A program made the position numbers and the translations under genes. From positions 110,599 through 174,598 of the forward strand of contig NZ_DLHR01000016.1 of the NCBI RefSeq assembly GCF_002483315.1: a DNA stretch of 64,000 bases, in the 5' to 3' direction. Source of the DNA: Flavobacterium sp. UBA7663. Lineage in GTDB: Bacteria; Bacteroidota; Bacteroidia; Flavobacteriales; Flavobacteriaceae. The notes beneath the pieces are model-generated. The model did not search any database. It was not told the DNA's origin and saw nothing but the letters and a program-made list of their open reading frames with translations. Below are positions 24,311 to 33,399 of the stretch, one piece after another. The stretch's first letter is position 1, and every line of letters begins with the position of its first letter.

Positions 24311-26548
24311 ATGCCAATATTTCTTACTGCCTCCACAGTTCATTTACCCAATTTAATTAGCGATTTAGGACTAATTTTAGTCACTGCAGCCATTGCGGTA
24401 CTCATTTTTAGACTTTTAAAACAACCGTTGGTTTTAGGTTATTTGGTAGCTGGATTTTTAGCAGGAAGCGAGTTTGATTTTTTCCCAACAGTAAAAGACA
24501 TGAATAGTGTCACCGTTTGGGCAGAAATTGGGGTAATATTCCTTTTATTCAGTTTAGGACTTGAATTTAGTTTTAAAAAACTAATGAAAGTAGGTGGAAC
24601 AGCTTCCATAACAGCGTTAACCCAAATTATCACTATGGTAGCTTTGGGGTATTTCGTAGGACAATTAATGGATTGGGGCAAAATGAATAGCTTATTTTTG
24701 GGTGTTATTTTATCCATTTCTTCCACTACAATTATCTTAAAAACCTTTGACGAATTAGGCGTAAAAACGCAAAAATTTGCAGGAAATGTAATTGGTGCGT
24801 TAATTGTACAAGACATTTTAGCCATTTTAATGATGGTTTTATTGTCTACCGTTGCGGTAAGTCAGCAATTTTCTGGAAGTGAATTGTTTCAATCCGTTTT
24901 AAAATTAATTTTCTTTTTAACCATTTGGTTTGTAGCTGGAATTTTCTTCATTCCAACATTACTAAAAAAAGCAAAACACCTTTTAACCGATGAAATGTTA
25001 CTTATTGTTTCATTGGCTTTGTGTTTATTGATGGTTTTATTTGCCGCTAATGTAGGCTTCTCACCTGCTCTTGGTGCGTTTATCATGGGTTCCATTATTG
25101 CAGAAACCACACAAGCCGAACACATTGAACATTTGGTAAAACCAGTAAAAGATTTATTTGGTGCGGTTTTCTTCGTATCGGTCGGAATGTTAATTGATCC
25201 TGAAATGTTGATGAAATATGCATTTCCTGTTGGAATTCTAACTTTAGTAGTGATTCTTGGGCAATCGCTTTCTTCAACCATTGGCGCTTTACTTTCGGGT
25301 CAACCGCTGAAACAATCCATTCAAACTGGAATGAGTTTATCTCAAATTGGAGAGTTTTCGTTCATTATCGCTACATTAGGAATGACGTTAAATGTAACGA
25401 GCGATTTCTTATATCCAATTGTAGTAGCTGTTTCTGCCATTACAACCTTTACAACGCCTTTCATGGTAAAATATTCAACGCCTTTATCCATCTTTTTAGA
25501 AAAAAAATTACCAAGAAAATGGGTTAAAAAAATCGAACGTTATAGCGCCAATACCGAAGCAATTAAATCAGTTAGCACATGGCAAATTGTATTAAAAGCG
25601 TATTTAACTCAGGTAATCATTCACTCTATAATTATTGTGGCGATTATTTTACTTTCATCGAAATATATTCTTCCTTTAGTAGAAGATTCCCGTTTTGGAA
25701 ATGCCATTGCTGCTCTAATAACGGTTGTCATTTTATCACCTTTTTTATGGGCTTTATCGTTGCGAAGAGTGGCAGTGGAACAAGTGCAAGAATTAATGCA
25801 AGTGAGAAAATATCAAGGACCAATTATTGTTTTAGTATTTTTTAGAATTGCACTAACCTTATTTTATTTCGGATTTGTATTGAATGAGTTTTTCTCTCCG
25901 GTTATCGCCATAATTGCTTTAGTTATTGGAATTGCATCATACATTTTATTCCCGAAACGATTGCATGCTTTTTACAACAAAATCGAAGGTCATTTTTTGA
26001 AAAATTTCAACGACAGAGAAATCACAAAACAAGCCAACAAACGTCAAAATGTATTATCGCCTTGGGATGGTCACATGGCCGATTTAATTATTGCAAAAGA
26101 ATCTAATTTAGCAGGCAAAACCTTAGAAGAATTGAAAATTAGAGAGCAATTCGGAATCAATATTGCGTCTATCAAACGTGGCGATGTCACGATTAATATT
26201 CCAATAAGAACCGAACGTTTATTCCCTGGTGACGAAATCAACGTAATTGGCACCGATGAACAAGTAAAACTATTTAAAAACTATTTAGACAAGCACGAAA
26301 TCGACGAACCAGAAGCTTTCATTAAAGAAGACATTATTCTACAACAATTAGAACTTAAAAACCGTGTTTGCATTGGAAAAAGCATCCGAGAATCGCAAAT
26401 TAGAGAAAAAACACACGGCATCATCGTAGGTATCGAACGCAACGGAAAACGTATCTTAAACCCAGAGTCGCATTGGATTTTAGAATCCAATGATATTTTA
26501 TGGATTGCCGGTGATAGAAAAAAGATTAATGAGTTTTTGAAAGGGTAA
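24311..26548 (+). CDS. CPA2-family cation:proton antiporter with RCK-C domains
   Basis: A 745-residue inner-membrane protein. About 12 transmembrane segments fill residues 15-400 (Na+/H+ exchanger fold, including LGLEFSFKKL and the GAFIMGSIIAET segment), followed by a second membrane block at about 425-550 that is not part of the core fold. The C-terminus has two TrkA-C (RCK_C) modules at about 590-660 and 670-745, containing the LAGKTLEELKIREQFGI and IGKSIRESQIREKTHGI helices. Such proteins exchange K+ or Na+ for H+ and are gated by ligand at the RCK part. There is no NAD-binding TrkA-N domain. The ion is not certain. Confidence 0.88.
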   Translation: MPIFLTASTVHLPNLISDLGLILVTAAIAVLIFRLLKQPLVLGYLVAGFLAGSEFDFFPTVKDMNSVTVWAEIGVIFLLFSLGLEFSFKKLMKVGGTASITALTQIITMVALGYFVGQLMDWGKMNSLFLGVILSISSTTIILKTFDELGVKTQKFAGNVIGALIVQDILAILMMVLLSTVAVSQQFSGSELFQSVLKLIFFLTIWFVAGIFFIPTLLKKAKHLLTDEMLLIVSLALCLLMVLFAANVGFSPALGAFIMGSIIAETTQAEHIEHLVKPVKDLFGAVFFVSVGMLIDPEMLMKYAFPVGILTLVVILGQSLSSTIGALLSGQPLKQSIQTGMSLSQIGEFSFIIATLGMTLNVTSDFLYPIVVAVSAITTFTTPFMVKYSTPLSIFLEKKLPRKWVKKIERYSANTEAIKSVSTWQIVLKAYLTQVIIHSIIIVAIILLSSKYILPLVEDSRFGNAIAALITVVILSPFLWALSLRRVAVEQVQELMQVRKYQGPIIVLVFFRIALTLFYFGFVLNEFFSPVIAIIALVIGIASYILFPKRLHAFYNKIEGHFLKNFNDREITKQANKRQNVLSPWDGHMADLIIAKESNLAGKTLEELKIREQFGINIASIKRGDVTINIPIRTERLFPGDEINVIGTDEQVKLFKNYLDKHEIDEPEAFIKEDIILQQLELKNRVCIGKSIRESQIREKTHGIIVGIERNGKRILNPESHWILESNDILWIAGDRKKINEFLKG

Positions 26549-26554
26549 TTCTTT

Positions 26555-26577
26555 AGTATTCAGTTAGCAATCACAGT
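26555..26577. repeat. Left arm of a 23-bp inverted repeat
   Basis: This 23-base sequence and 28403-28425 are inverted relative to each other with 20 of 23 matches. Together they bracket the lipoprotein and CAP-domain genes. Confidence 0.5.
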
Positions 26578-26665
26578 GTTTAGTTATCCGTGACGTTTAT
26601 CATTCCGAAGGAATCTCTTGGATTATTTTGGCATGAAAGTTGATTTTTCTTTCAAAACAAACTTT

Positions 26666-27844
26666 ATGAAAGCATTTTATATCCTTCTTTTTTCAATTGC
26701 AATATTATCTTGCCAAAAAGAAAAAACGTCTTTACCAATTGAAGAAAATTCAATTGCAATTTCTTCCCAATTAAAAACGAATAAGTTACAAACGATTGAG
26801 TTTATTCTAAAAAATGACACTTTAATTTCAGGGAAAGAAGGAACAAAAATTTGGATTACAAAAGATTTATTTGAAAATTATACTAATGGAAAAATCACTT
26901 TTGAATTAAAAGAGTTTTATTCAAAAGAAGATATGATTTTAAATGGTTTATCAACTGTAACTAATAAAGACGAATTATTAGAATCTTCGGGAATGTTTTA
27001 TATTAATTTTAAAGAAGGTGATAAACAATTGAGAATCAAAAAAGGTAAATCTTATGATGTTACAATTCCAAACAAACCATTAGCGGATAGTAATATTTAT
27101 TATAACGATAATGATTCTATTTTTAGTTGGGAGTTAGCAAAAACTGAGATAAAAGTTTTATTTCCAGATATATTAAGAAATCGTGCATTTAGAATTAGTG
27201 TTGGAAAAGATAATGCTGGTGGTTTTTTTAAAGAAACAACTTTAGATAGTCTAAAAATTGCTCAAAAAATTGATTCTTTAAAATTGATAAAAATTTTAGA
27301 GGAAGAAGAAAACGAATTAAAAGAGAACATCAATAACAATCAAATGGTGGTTGTTGACGAATTGAATCATGATTTAAAATACGATAAATATCGAGATATC
27401 AATAATAATGAAAGACTTACAAAAGAAGAAAAGCAAAAAAGAATAAAAAACAGAGATGCATTCTATAATTCAATGGCAGAAATCTCTAGTTTTTCGTCAG
27501 ACAAATTAGGTTGGATTAATATTGATAGAATCCTAGATTATGAGAAGTTGAAAAAAGTAACTATAAATAACAATGACAAACTTTTCGATAGTGATTATGT
27601 TATTTTTTATAACTATTTAGGTCAAAAATCATTAATTAACCATTATTTATATAATTTTAATTCTGATTACGTTTATCCTGAATTAAGGATAAAAGGAAAA
27701 ATTAAAGTAATCGTTTATACTAATAATGAAGATAAAATCTTTTATGACAAATTTTATATCGATAGAAATTCAAATACTGAATTCAACCTTAAGTTAAAAG
27801 AAACCACTTTGGATAAATTAAAGCAAGAACTAATCTCCAACTAA
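26666..27844 (+). CDS. Lipoprotein of unknown function
   Basis: A 392-residue protein beginning MKAFYILLFSIAILSC. The lipobox (AILSC) places the lipidated cysteine at residue 16, which decides this ATG over an upstream one at 26618. The mature part begins with a beta-rich region (about 35-120, IAISSQLKTNKLQTIEFILK onward), contains a charged helical linker (about 200-265) and ends in another beta-rich segment. No domain is recognised with certainty. The first part resembles a bacterial carbohydrate-binding-like sandwich only loosely. It is followed by a CAP-domain gene after one base. Confidence 0.75.
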   Translation: MKAFYILLFSIAILSCQKEKTSLPIEENSIAISSQLKTNKLQTIEFILKNDTLISGKEGTKIWITKDLFENYTNGKITFELKEFYSKEDMILNGLSTVTNKDELLESSGMFYINFKEGDKQLRIKKGKSYDVTIPNKPLADSNIYYNDNDSIFSWELAKTEIKVLFPDILRNRAFRISVGKDNAGGFFKETTLDSLKIAQKIDSLKLIKILEEEENELKENINNNQMVVVDELNHDLKYDKYRDINNNERLTKEEKQKRIKNRDAFYNSMAEISSFSSDKLGWINIDRILDYEKLKKVTINNNDKLFDSDYVIFYNYLGQKSLINHYLYNFNSDYVYPELRIKGKIKVIVYTNNEDKIFYDKFYIDRNSNTEFNLKLKETTLDKLKQELISN

Positions 27845-27845
27845 C

Positions 27846-28355
27846 ATGAAAACCCATTTCACCCTATTCATACTTCTACTTTCCACATTCAGTTTCAGTC
27901 AAAATCAAAACAAAATTGATTTGGAAAAACTGAAAACAAAATTGTATCAATTGGTAAACGAAGAGCGTTCCAATAACGACAGAAAAGTACTTGGTTTGGA
28001 CCCTTATTTGAAAAAAGCAGCAGATGACCATGCCAAATACATAGCAAAAGTTCAAACCTTGTCGCACGAACAGACTGATGCTAAAAAGCAAAGTCCAAAA
28101 GAACGAGTTTATTTCTATGGCGGAAATTCGTTTGTTTTAGTGGGTGAAAATCTATTATTTACAGGAATTAAAAACCAAATTTATTCCGACGAAGATTTAG
28201 ATATTTTAGCCTTAAAAATGTTTAATCTGTGGAAGAAATCACCGAATCATTACAAGAATATTTCAGAAACAAAATATAATTTCACAGAAATTGGTTTTAG
28301 CATTGATTGGGAAAACAAGAAAATTTATGCGGTGCAAATGTTTGGCGCAAAATAA
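27846..28355 (+). CDS. Secreted CAP (SCP/PR-1-like) domain protein
   Basis: A 169-residue protein with a signal peptide (about 1-19). It carries the CAP fold: KLYQLVNEERSNNDRKVLGLDPYLKKAADDHAKYIAK (first helices), a His in LSHEQ, VGENLLF, and the MFNLWKKSPNHYKNI helix with the conserved S-x-x-H. The CAP cavity residues (His, Glu, Glu, His) look present, so a metal-binding or protease-like role is possible, although bacterial CAP proteins are mostly uncharacterised. It probably shares a transcript with the preceding lipoprotein gene. Confidence 0.85.
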   Translation: MKTHFTLFILLLSTFSFSQNQNKIDLEKLKTKLYQLVNEERSNNDRKVLGLDPYLKKAADDHAKYIAKVQTLSHEQTDAKKQSPKERVYFYGGNSFVLVGENLLFTGIKNQIYSDEDLDILALKMFNLWKKSPNHYKNISETKYNFTEIGFSIDWENKKIYAVQMFGAK

Positions 28356-28358
28356 AAA

Positions 28359-28395
28359 AAACCTGATAGCTTATAAACTATCAGGTTTATATTTT
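28359..28395. terminator. Bidirectional terminator between the CAP gene and guaB
   Basis: AAACCTGATAG (28359-28369) pairs with CTATCAGGTTT (28378-28388) across 8 bases, with A/T tracts on both sides. Confidence 0.8.
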
Positions 28396-28402
28396 ACTGA
28401 TT

Positions 28403-28425
28403 ACTGTGACTGATCACTGAATACT
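28403..28425. repeat. Right arm of the 23-bp inverted repeat
   Basis: Partner of 26555-26577 (20/23 identity in inverted orientation). It lies between the terminator and the guaB stop. Confidence 0.5.
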
Positions 28426-28431
28426 TAAAAA

Positions 28432-29904
28432 TTATCTCGAATAATTCGGAGCTTCTTTTGTAATCGTTACATTGTGTGGATGACTTTCGCCAATTCCACT
28501 TGCTGTAATTCTAATGAAACGTCCGTTTTCTTGTAACGTTGGAATATCTTTTGCTCCACAATATCCCATTCCGGCTCTTAAACCGCCGATGAATTGTTGC
28601 ATGCTTTCGTTCAATTCTCCTTTATAAGGCACACGCCCCACGATTCCTTCTGGAACTAATTTCTTAACATCGTCTTCTACATCTTGGAAATAACGGTCTT
28701 TAGAACCTTCTTGCATCGCTTCAACAGAACCCATTCCACGGTATGATTTGAATTTTCTTCCTTCAAAAATAATCGTTTCTCCTGGTGATTCTTTAGTTCC
28801 TGCTAAAAGTGAACCTAACATCACACAATCAGCACCCGCAGCAATCGCTTTTGGAATATCTCCTGTATAACGAATTCCACCATCTGCAATAACTGGAACT
28901 CCTGTTCCTTTTAAAGCCGCAGCAACTTCTAAAACTGCTGAAAATTGTGGAAAGCCAACACCTGCAACAACTCTAGTTGTACAAATAGAACCTGGACCAA
29001 TTCCAACTTTCACTGCATCAGCTCCGTTTTGAGCTAAATATAATGCTGCTTCTGGAGTAGCAATGTTTCCTACAACTACATCTAAATCTGGGAATTTTGC
29101 TTTTACAGCTTTTAACACACCTACCACACCTTTCGTATGTCCGTGAGCGGTATCAATAATTACAGCATCAACACCTGCAGTTACTAAAGCCGTTGCTCTA
29201 TCTACTGCATCAGCTGTTACACCTAAAGCCGCAGCCACACGTAAACGACCAAATCTATCTTTATTAGCAATGGGTTTTTGCGTTAATTTGGTAATATCTC
29301 TAAAGGTAATTAAACCCACTAATTTATTGTTGTTGTCAACTACAGGTAATTTTTCAATTTTATTTTCTTGAAGAATTCCTTCGGCTTCTTGTAAAGTTGT
29401 TCCTTGAGCAGCCGTTACTAACTTTTCAGAAGTCATTACTTCTAAAATAGAACGGGTATTAATTTTTTCGAAACGTAAATCTCTATTGGTAACAATTCCT
29501 TTTAAAATTCCGTTATCATCTACTACTGGAATTCCGCCAATACTGAATTCTTTCATTGCCATCTTCGCATCACCCACAGTTGCTGTTAAAGGCAATGTTA
29601 CTGGATCGATAATCATACCGCTTTCTGCACGTTTAACTTTCTTTACTTTCGCTGCTTGTTGCTCAATAGTCATGTTTTTGTGTAACACGCCAATTCCACC
29701 TTCTTGTGCCATAGCAATTGCCATAGAACTTTCGGTAACCGTATCCATTGCTGCGGAAACGATAGGAACATTCAAAGTAATATTTCTCGAAAACTTCGAT
29801 TGAATACTAACTTCGCGTGGTAAAATTTCTGAATAATTTGGAATAAGCAAAACATCGTCGTAAGTAAGACCTTCGCCAACGATTTTAGTTGTGTGTGCTT
29901 TCAT
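28432..29904 (-). CDS. guaB: IMP dehydrogenase
   Basis: A 490-residue enzyme that oxidises IMP to XMP with NAD, the first step to GMP. The catalytic loop GPGSICTTRVVAG has the nucleophile Cys308. Two CBS domains are inserted at about 95-205 (IGGIPVVDDNGILKGIVTNRD and IEKLPVVDNNNKLVGLITFRD). The flap (SYRGMGS) and C-terminal regions are intact. A minus-strand TATATTTG lies at 29937-29944. It is convergent with the CAP-domain gene and separated by a terminator. Confidence 0.97.
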   Translation of the reverse strand: MKAHTTKIVGEGLTYDDVLLIPNYSEILPREVSIQSKFSRNITLNVPIVSAAMDTVTESSMAIAMAQEGGIGVLHKNMTIEQQAAKVKKVKRAESGMIIDPVTLPLTATVGDAKMAMKEFSIGGIPVVDDNGILKGIVTNRDLRFEKINTRSILEVMTSEKLVTAAQGTTLQEAEGILQENKIEKLPVVDNNNKLVGLITFRDITKLTQKPIANKDRFGRLRVAAALGVTADAVDRATALVTAGVDAVIIDTAHGHTKGVVGVLKAVKAKFPDLDVVVGNIATPEAALYLAQNGADAVKVGIGPGSICTTRVVAGVGFPQFSAVLEVAAALKGTGVPVIADGGIRYTGDIPKAIAAGADCVMLGSLLAGTKESPGETIIFEGRKFKSYRGMGSVEAMQEGSKDRYFQDVEDDVKKLVPEGIVGRVPYKGELNESMQQFIGGLRAGMGYCGAKDIPTLQENGRFIRITASGIGESHPHNVTITKEAPNYSR

Positions 29905-29936
29905 GGTGCAATTTGTAGTTGTTGTTAAATTGCGTG

Positions 29937-29944
29937 CAAATATA
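29937..29944 (-). promoter_or_regulatory. -7 promoter element for guaB
   Basis: TATATTTG on the minus strand followed by CACGC, 32 bases before the ATG. Confidence 0.55.
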
Positions 29945-30018
29945 GTAAAACTTAGACAAATAATCTATTTCTTTTAAGAATAAATTATGTAACTTGCATA
30001 AATAATATTTCAATTACA

Positions 30019-32520
30019 ATGAGCGATTCTAAAAAAACAAGTACAGGTTTAACCGATTTAGAAGTTTTAGAATCCGCAAAAATTCACGGCACTAACTCTC
30101 TTAAACACGCTAAAAAAAACCACTTCTTAAATTCGTTATTAGACATTGTAAAGGAACCTATGTTTCTTTTATTGTTTACCGCAACGAGTATATATTTCAT
30201 AACTGGAGATTATGGTGATGGCATTTTTATGGCCATTGCGATTGTCTTTGTAATTGCAATTTCTGTTTTTCAAGAATCCAGAAGTCGGAATGCGATTGAA
30301 GCTTTAAAAAAATTATCACAACCCAAATGTAAAGTCATTCGAAACAGTACAATCATCGAAATTCCAACCGAAGAAATTGTAATTGGTGATTGTGTTCAGC
30401 TGGAAGAAGGTGCTTTTATTCCTGCTGACGGCATTATACTTTCCTCCAACGATTTTTCGGTTAACGAATCTATTTTAACAGGCGAATCTTTATCGGTTTT
30501 TAAATCAAATGAATCTGAAAATAAACAAGTGTTTCAAGGTACAATTGTGGCATCTGGACTTGCTATTTGTGAAATAACAGCAATTGGAAAAAACACCCAA
30601 CTAGGAAAAATTGGCTCCAGTTTGAATGCTATTGAAGACGAAAAAACGCCTTTGCAAATTCAAATCAACAATTTCGTTACCAAAATGTCAATTATCGGTT
30701 TAGTGATTTTCGGAATCGTTTGGGGCATTAATTATTACAATTCTAGAGAATTATTAGATAGTTTATTGAAAGCATTAACCTTAGCAATGAGCGTTATTCC
30801 TGAGGAAATTCCAGTAGCATTCACCACTTTTATGGCTTTAGGTGCTTGGCGTTTGATGAAAATGGGAATCATTACCAAACAAACCAAAACCGTTGAAACC
30901 TTAGGAAGCGCGACCGTAATTTGCACAGATAAAACTGGAACCATTACGGAAAATAAAATGAGTTTGGCCGAGTTGTATCTTTTTGATTCTGATACAATTA
31001 TTGATACGAAAGAAAAACTAACAACAGAAGCCGAAGAAGTCTTGAATTACGCCATGTGGTCAAGCGAACCAATTCCATTTGATGCGATGGAAATTGCGAT
31101 TCATGAAGCGTATTCCAATTTTGAAAGCGACGACGAAAGACCAAATTTTAAATTGGTTCACGAATACCCTTTAAGCGGAAAACCTCCTATGATGACGCAT
31201 ATTTTCGAAAACAAATCGGGTAAAAAAATCATCGCTGCAAAAGGAGCGCCTGAAGCATTAATCGAAGTAAGCCATTTGAGTGAAGTTGAAAAAAATCAGG
31301 TTTTGAATGCTATGAAGACAATGACTTGCAAAGGTTTTCGCGTTTTAGGCGTTGGAGTTTCTGACTTTTCAGGAACGGATTATCCTGAAAGCCAACAAGC
31401 ATTAAAATTCAACTTTAAAGGTTTGGTTGCTTTTTATGATCCACCAAAACACAATATTCAAGCAGTTTTTGAAACGTTTTACAAAGCGGGAATTCAAGTA
31501 AAAATCGTAACAGGAGATAATGCTGAAACTACTTCAACCATCGCAAAACAAGTCGGATTTAAAAATGCAGATAAAGTGTTGAATGGCGACGAATTAATGG
31601 CAATGGATGAAGCGACTTTAAAAGAAAAAGTTATGCAAACCTCCATTTTTACTCGAATGTTTCCAGAAGCCAAACTTAAAATAATTCAAGCTTTAAAGGC
31701 AAATAATCAAATTGTAGCCATGACAGGTGATGGTGTAAATGACGGACCTGCTTTGAAATCGGCACATATTGGCATTGCGATGGGTAAAAAAGGAACCGAA
31801 ATTGCCAAACAAGCCGCCAATTTAATTCTTATAGATGATAATTTCGAAAAAATGACGGATGCCATCGCAATGGGAAGAAAAATTTACATCAACCTCAAAA
31901 AAGCGATTCAATACATCATTTCAATTCATATTCCGATTATTTTAATTGTATTTATTCCATTGGCTTTGGGCTGGATGTATCCGAATATTTTTACGCCAGT
32001 TCATATTATTTTCTTGGAAATTATTATGGGTCCAACTTGTTCCATAATTTACGAAAACGAACCTATGGAAGACAATCTAATGATACAAAAACCTAGACCA
32101 CTAACCACAACTTTCTTCAATTTGAAAGAAGTATTGATTAGCATCATTCAAGGCTTAGTAATTACGTTAGGATTGTTATTTATGTATCAATATGCTGTGG
32201 GAGAAAATATGTCCGAAAACGGCACTAGAACTTTGATTTTCTTAACATTAATCACTTCTAATATCGTATTAACATTAGCGAATCGTTCGTTTTATTATTC
32301 GATTTTTAAAACAATTCAGTACAAAAATAACTTAGTGGGATTAATCATTGGAATCACAATTCTAATGACTGGATTATTGCTATTTATTCCTGCTTTTTCA
32401 AAGTTCTTCTTGTTTGAAATGGTAAGTGTTTCCCAAATAGGAATTTGTGTTTTAGTGGGAAGTATTTCGGTGCTTTGGGTAGAAATTTATAAATTTTTTA
32501 AGCGAAGAAAATCGAATTAA
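30019..32520 (+). CDS. P2-type cation-transporting ATPase
   Basis: An 833-residue P-type ATPase in the inner membrane. The actuator loop TGES is at 154-157, the phosphorylation site DKTGT begins at Asp304, and the hinge TGDGVND is at 569-575. The intramembrane motif is PEEIP, close to the PEGLP of P2A (Ca2+) pumps. There is no N-terminal heavy-metal domain. It resembles calcium/manganese-type pumps of Bacteroidota, but the ion cannot be proven from motifs alone. Its last 4 bases overlap the convergent HMG-CoA lyase-like gene. Confidence 0.9.
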   Translation: MSDSKKTSTGLTDLEVLESAKIHGTNSLKHAKKNHFLNSLLDIVKEPMFLLLFTATSIYFITGDYGDGIFMAIAIVFVIAISVFQESRSRNAIEALKKLSQPKCKVIRNSTIIEIPTEEIVIGDCVQLEEGAFIPADGIILSSNDFSVNESILTGESLSVFKSNESENKQVFQGTIVASGLAICEITAIGKNTQLGKIGSSLNAIEDEKTPLQIQINNFVTKMSIIGLVIFGIVWGINYYNSRELLDSLLKALTLAMSVIPEEIPVAFTTFMALGAWRLMKMGIITKQTKTVETLGSATVICTDKTGTITENKMSLAELYLFDSDTIIDTKEKLTTEAEEVLNYAMWSSEPIPFDAMEIAIHEAYSNFESDDERPNFKLVHEYPLSGKPPMMTHIFENKSGKKIIAAKGAPEALIEVSHLSEVEKNQVLNAMKTMTCKGFRVLGVGVSDFSGTDYPESQQALKFNFKGLVAFYDPPKHNIQAVFETFYKAGIQVKIVTGDNAETTSTIAKQVGFKNADKVLNGDELMAMDEATLKEKVMQTSIFTRMFPEAKLKIIQALKANNQIVAMTGDGVNDGPALKSAHIGIAMGKKGTEIAKQAANLILIDDNFEKMTDAIAMGRKIYINLKKAIQYIISIHIPIILIVFIPLALGWMYPNIFTPVHIIFLEIIMGPTCSIIYENEPMEDNLMIQKPRPLTTTFFNLKEVLISIIQGLVITLGLLFMYQYAVGENMSENGTRTLIFLTLITSNIVLTLANRSFYYSIFKTIQYKNNLVGLIIGITILMTGLLLFIPAFSKFFLFEMVSVSQIGICVLVGSISVLWVEIYKFFKRRKSN

Positions 32521-33380
32521 TGAAATTCGCCAAATAATTTAGTCGCTTCATTATAAGCACTTTCAAAACTCATTGGACTCGTATTCGTATTTTCTCTTTT
32601 GGTAGTGAAATACGATAATAATTTTTCTGTTGGCATGTTTCCAGTTAAATCATCTTTTGCCATTGGACAACCACCAAAACCCTGAATAGCACCATCATAA
32701 CGACGACAACCTGCATTGTAAGCCGCATCAATTTTTTCAAACCATTTGTCTGGTGTGGTGTGTAAATGTGCTCCAAATTCAATGTTTGGATATTTCGGAA
32801 TCAAATTTGAAAACAAATAATCAATAACTTCTGGAGTTGAACTTCCAACAGTATCAGAAAGCGATAGAATTTTCACACCCATATTCGCCAATTTTTCAGT
32901 CCATTCGCCTACTATTTCCACGTTCCAAGCATCTCCATACGGATTTCCAAAGCCCATTGAAATGTAGGTAACCACTTCTTTATTCGATTTATCTGCGATT
33001 TCTAGAATCTCTTGTAATGTCACCAAACTTTCAGCAATAGTTTTGTGTGTATTTCGCATTTGAAAATTTTCCGAAATTGAAAAAGGGAAACCTAAATATT
33101 GAATTTCTTTGTGAACAGAAGCATTTTGAGCGCCTTGTGTATTGGCAATAATGGCTAATAATTTGCTATTCGTTGCCGATAAATCCAATTGAGCTAAAAC
33201 CTCAACCGTATCTTGCATTTGTGGAATCGCTTTTGGCGACACAAAACTTCCAAAATCAATAGTATCAAAGCCTACACGCAATAACGATTGTATGTATTTT
33301 ACCTTTTTCTCTGTAGGAATAAAAGGTTTAATGCCTTGCATGGCATCGCGTGGACATTCGATAATTTTGATTTCGTTCAT
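32517..33380 (-). CDS. Hydroxymethylglutaryl-CoA lyase family protein
   Basis: A 287-residue TIM-barrel aldolase of the HMGL family. The N-terminal ECPRDAMQGIK carries the catalytic Arg-Asp pair, and the HMG-CoA lyase signature GFGGCPMAKDDLTGNMPTE near 230-248 supplies the active-site Cys. The metal-binding His pair is in GAHLHTTPDK. HMG-CoA lyase splits HMG-CoA into acetyl-CoA and acetoacetate in leucine breakdown. No leucine pathway genes are adjacent, so a related aldolase role is possible. The ATG lies 5 bases after a TATCTTTG element. Confidence 0.87.
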   Translation of the reverse strand: MNEIKIIECPRDAMQGIKPFIPTEKKVKYIQSLLRVGFDTIDFGSFVSPKAIPQMQDTVEVLAQLDLSATNSKLLAIIANTQGAQNASVHKEIQYLGFPFSISENFQMRNTHKTIAESLVTLQEILEIADKSNKEVVTYISMGFGNPYGDAWNVEIVGEWTEKLANMGVKILSLSDTVGSSTPEVIDYLFSNLIPKYPNIEFGAHLHTTPDKWFEKIDAAYNAGCRRYDGAIQGFGGCPMAKDDLTGNMPTEKLLSYFTTKRENTNTSPMSFESAYNEATKLFGEFH

Positions 33381-33385
33381 AGCTT

Positions 33386-33393
33386 CAAAGATA
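33386..33393 (-). promoter_or_regulatory. -7 promoter element close to the HMG-CoA lyase start
   Basis: TATCTTTG on the minus strand with only AAGCT before the ATG. A leaderless transcript is possible. Confidence 0.5.
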
Positions 33394-33399
33394 GAAATT

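Noticed and set aside
24439..25281. Long minus-strand frames opposite the antiporter gene
   Set aside because: Antisense shadows of a membrane protein gene with strong codon bias; no start context or family.
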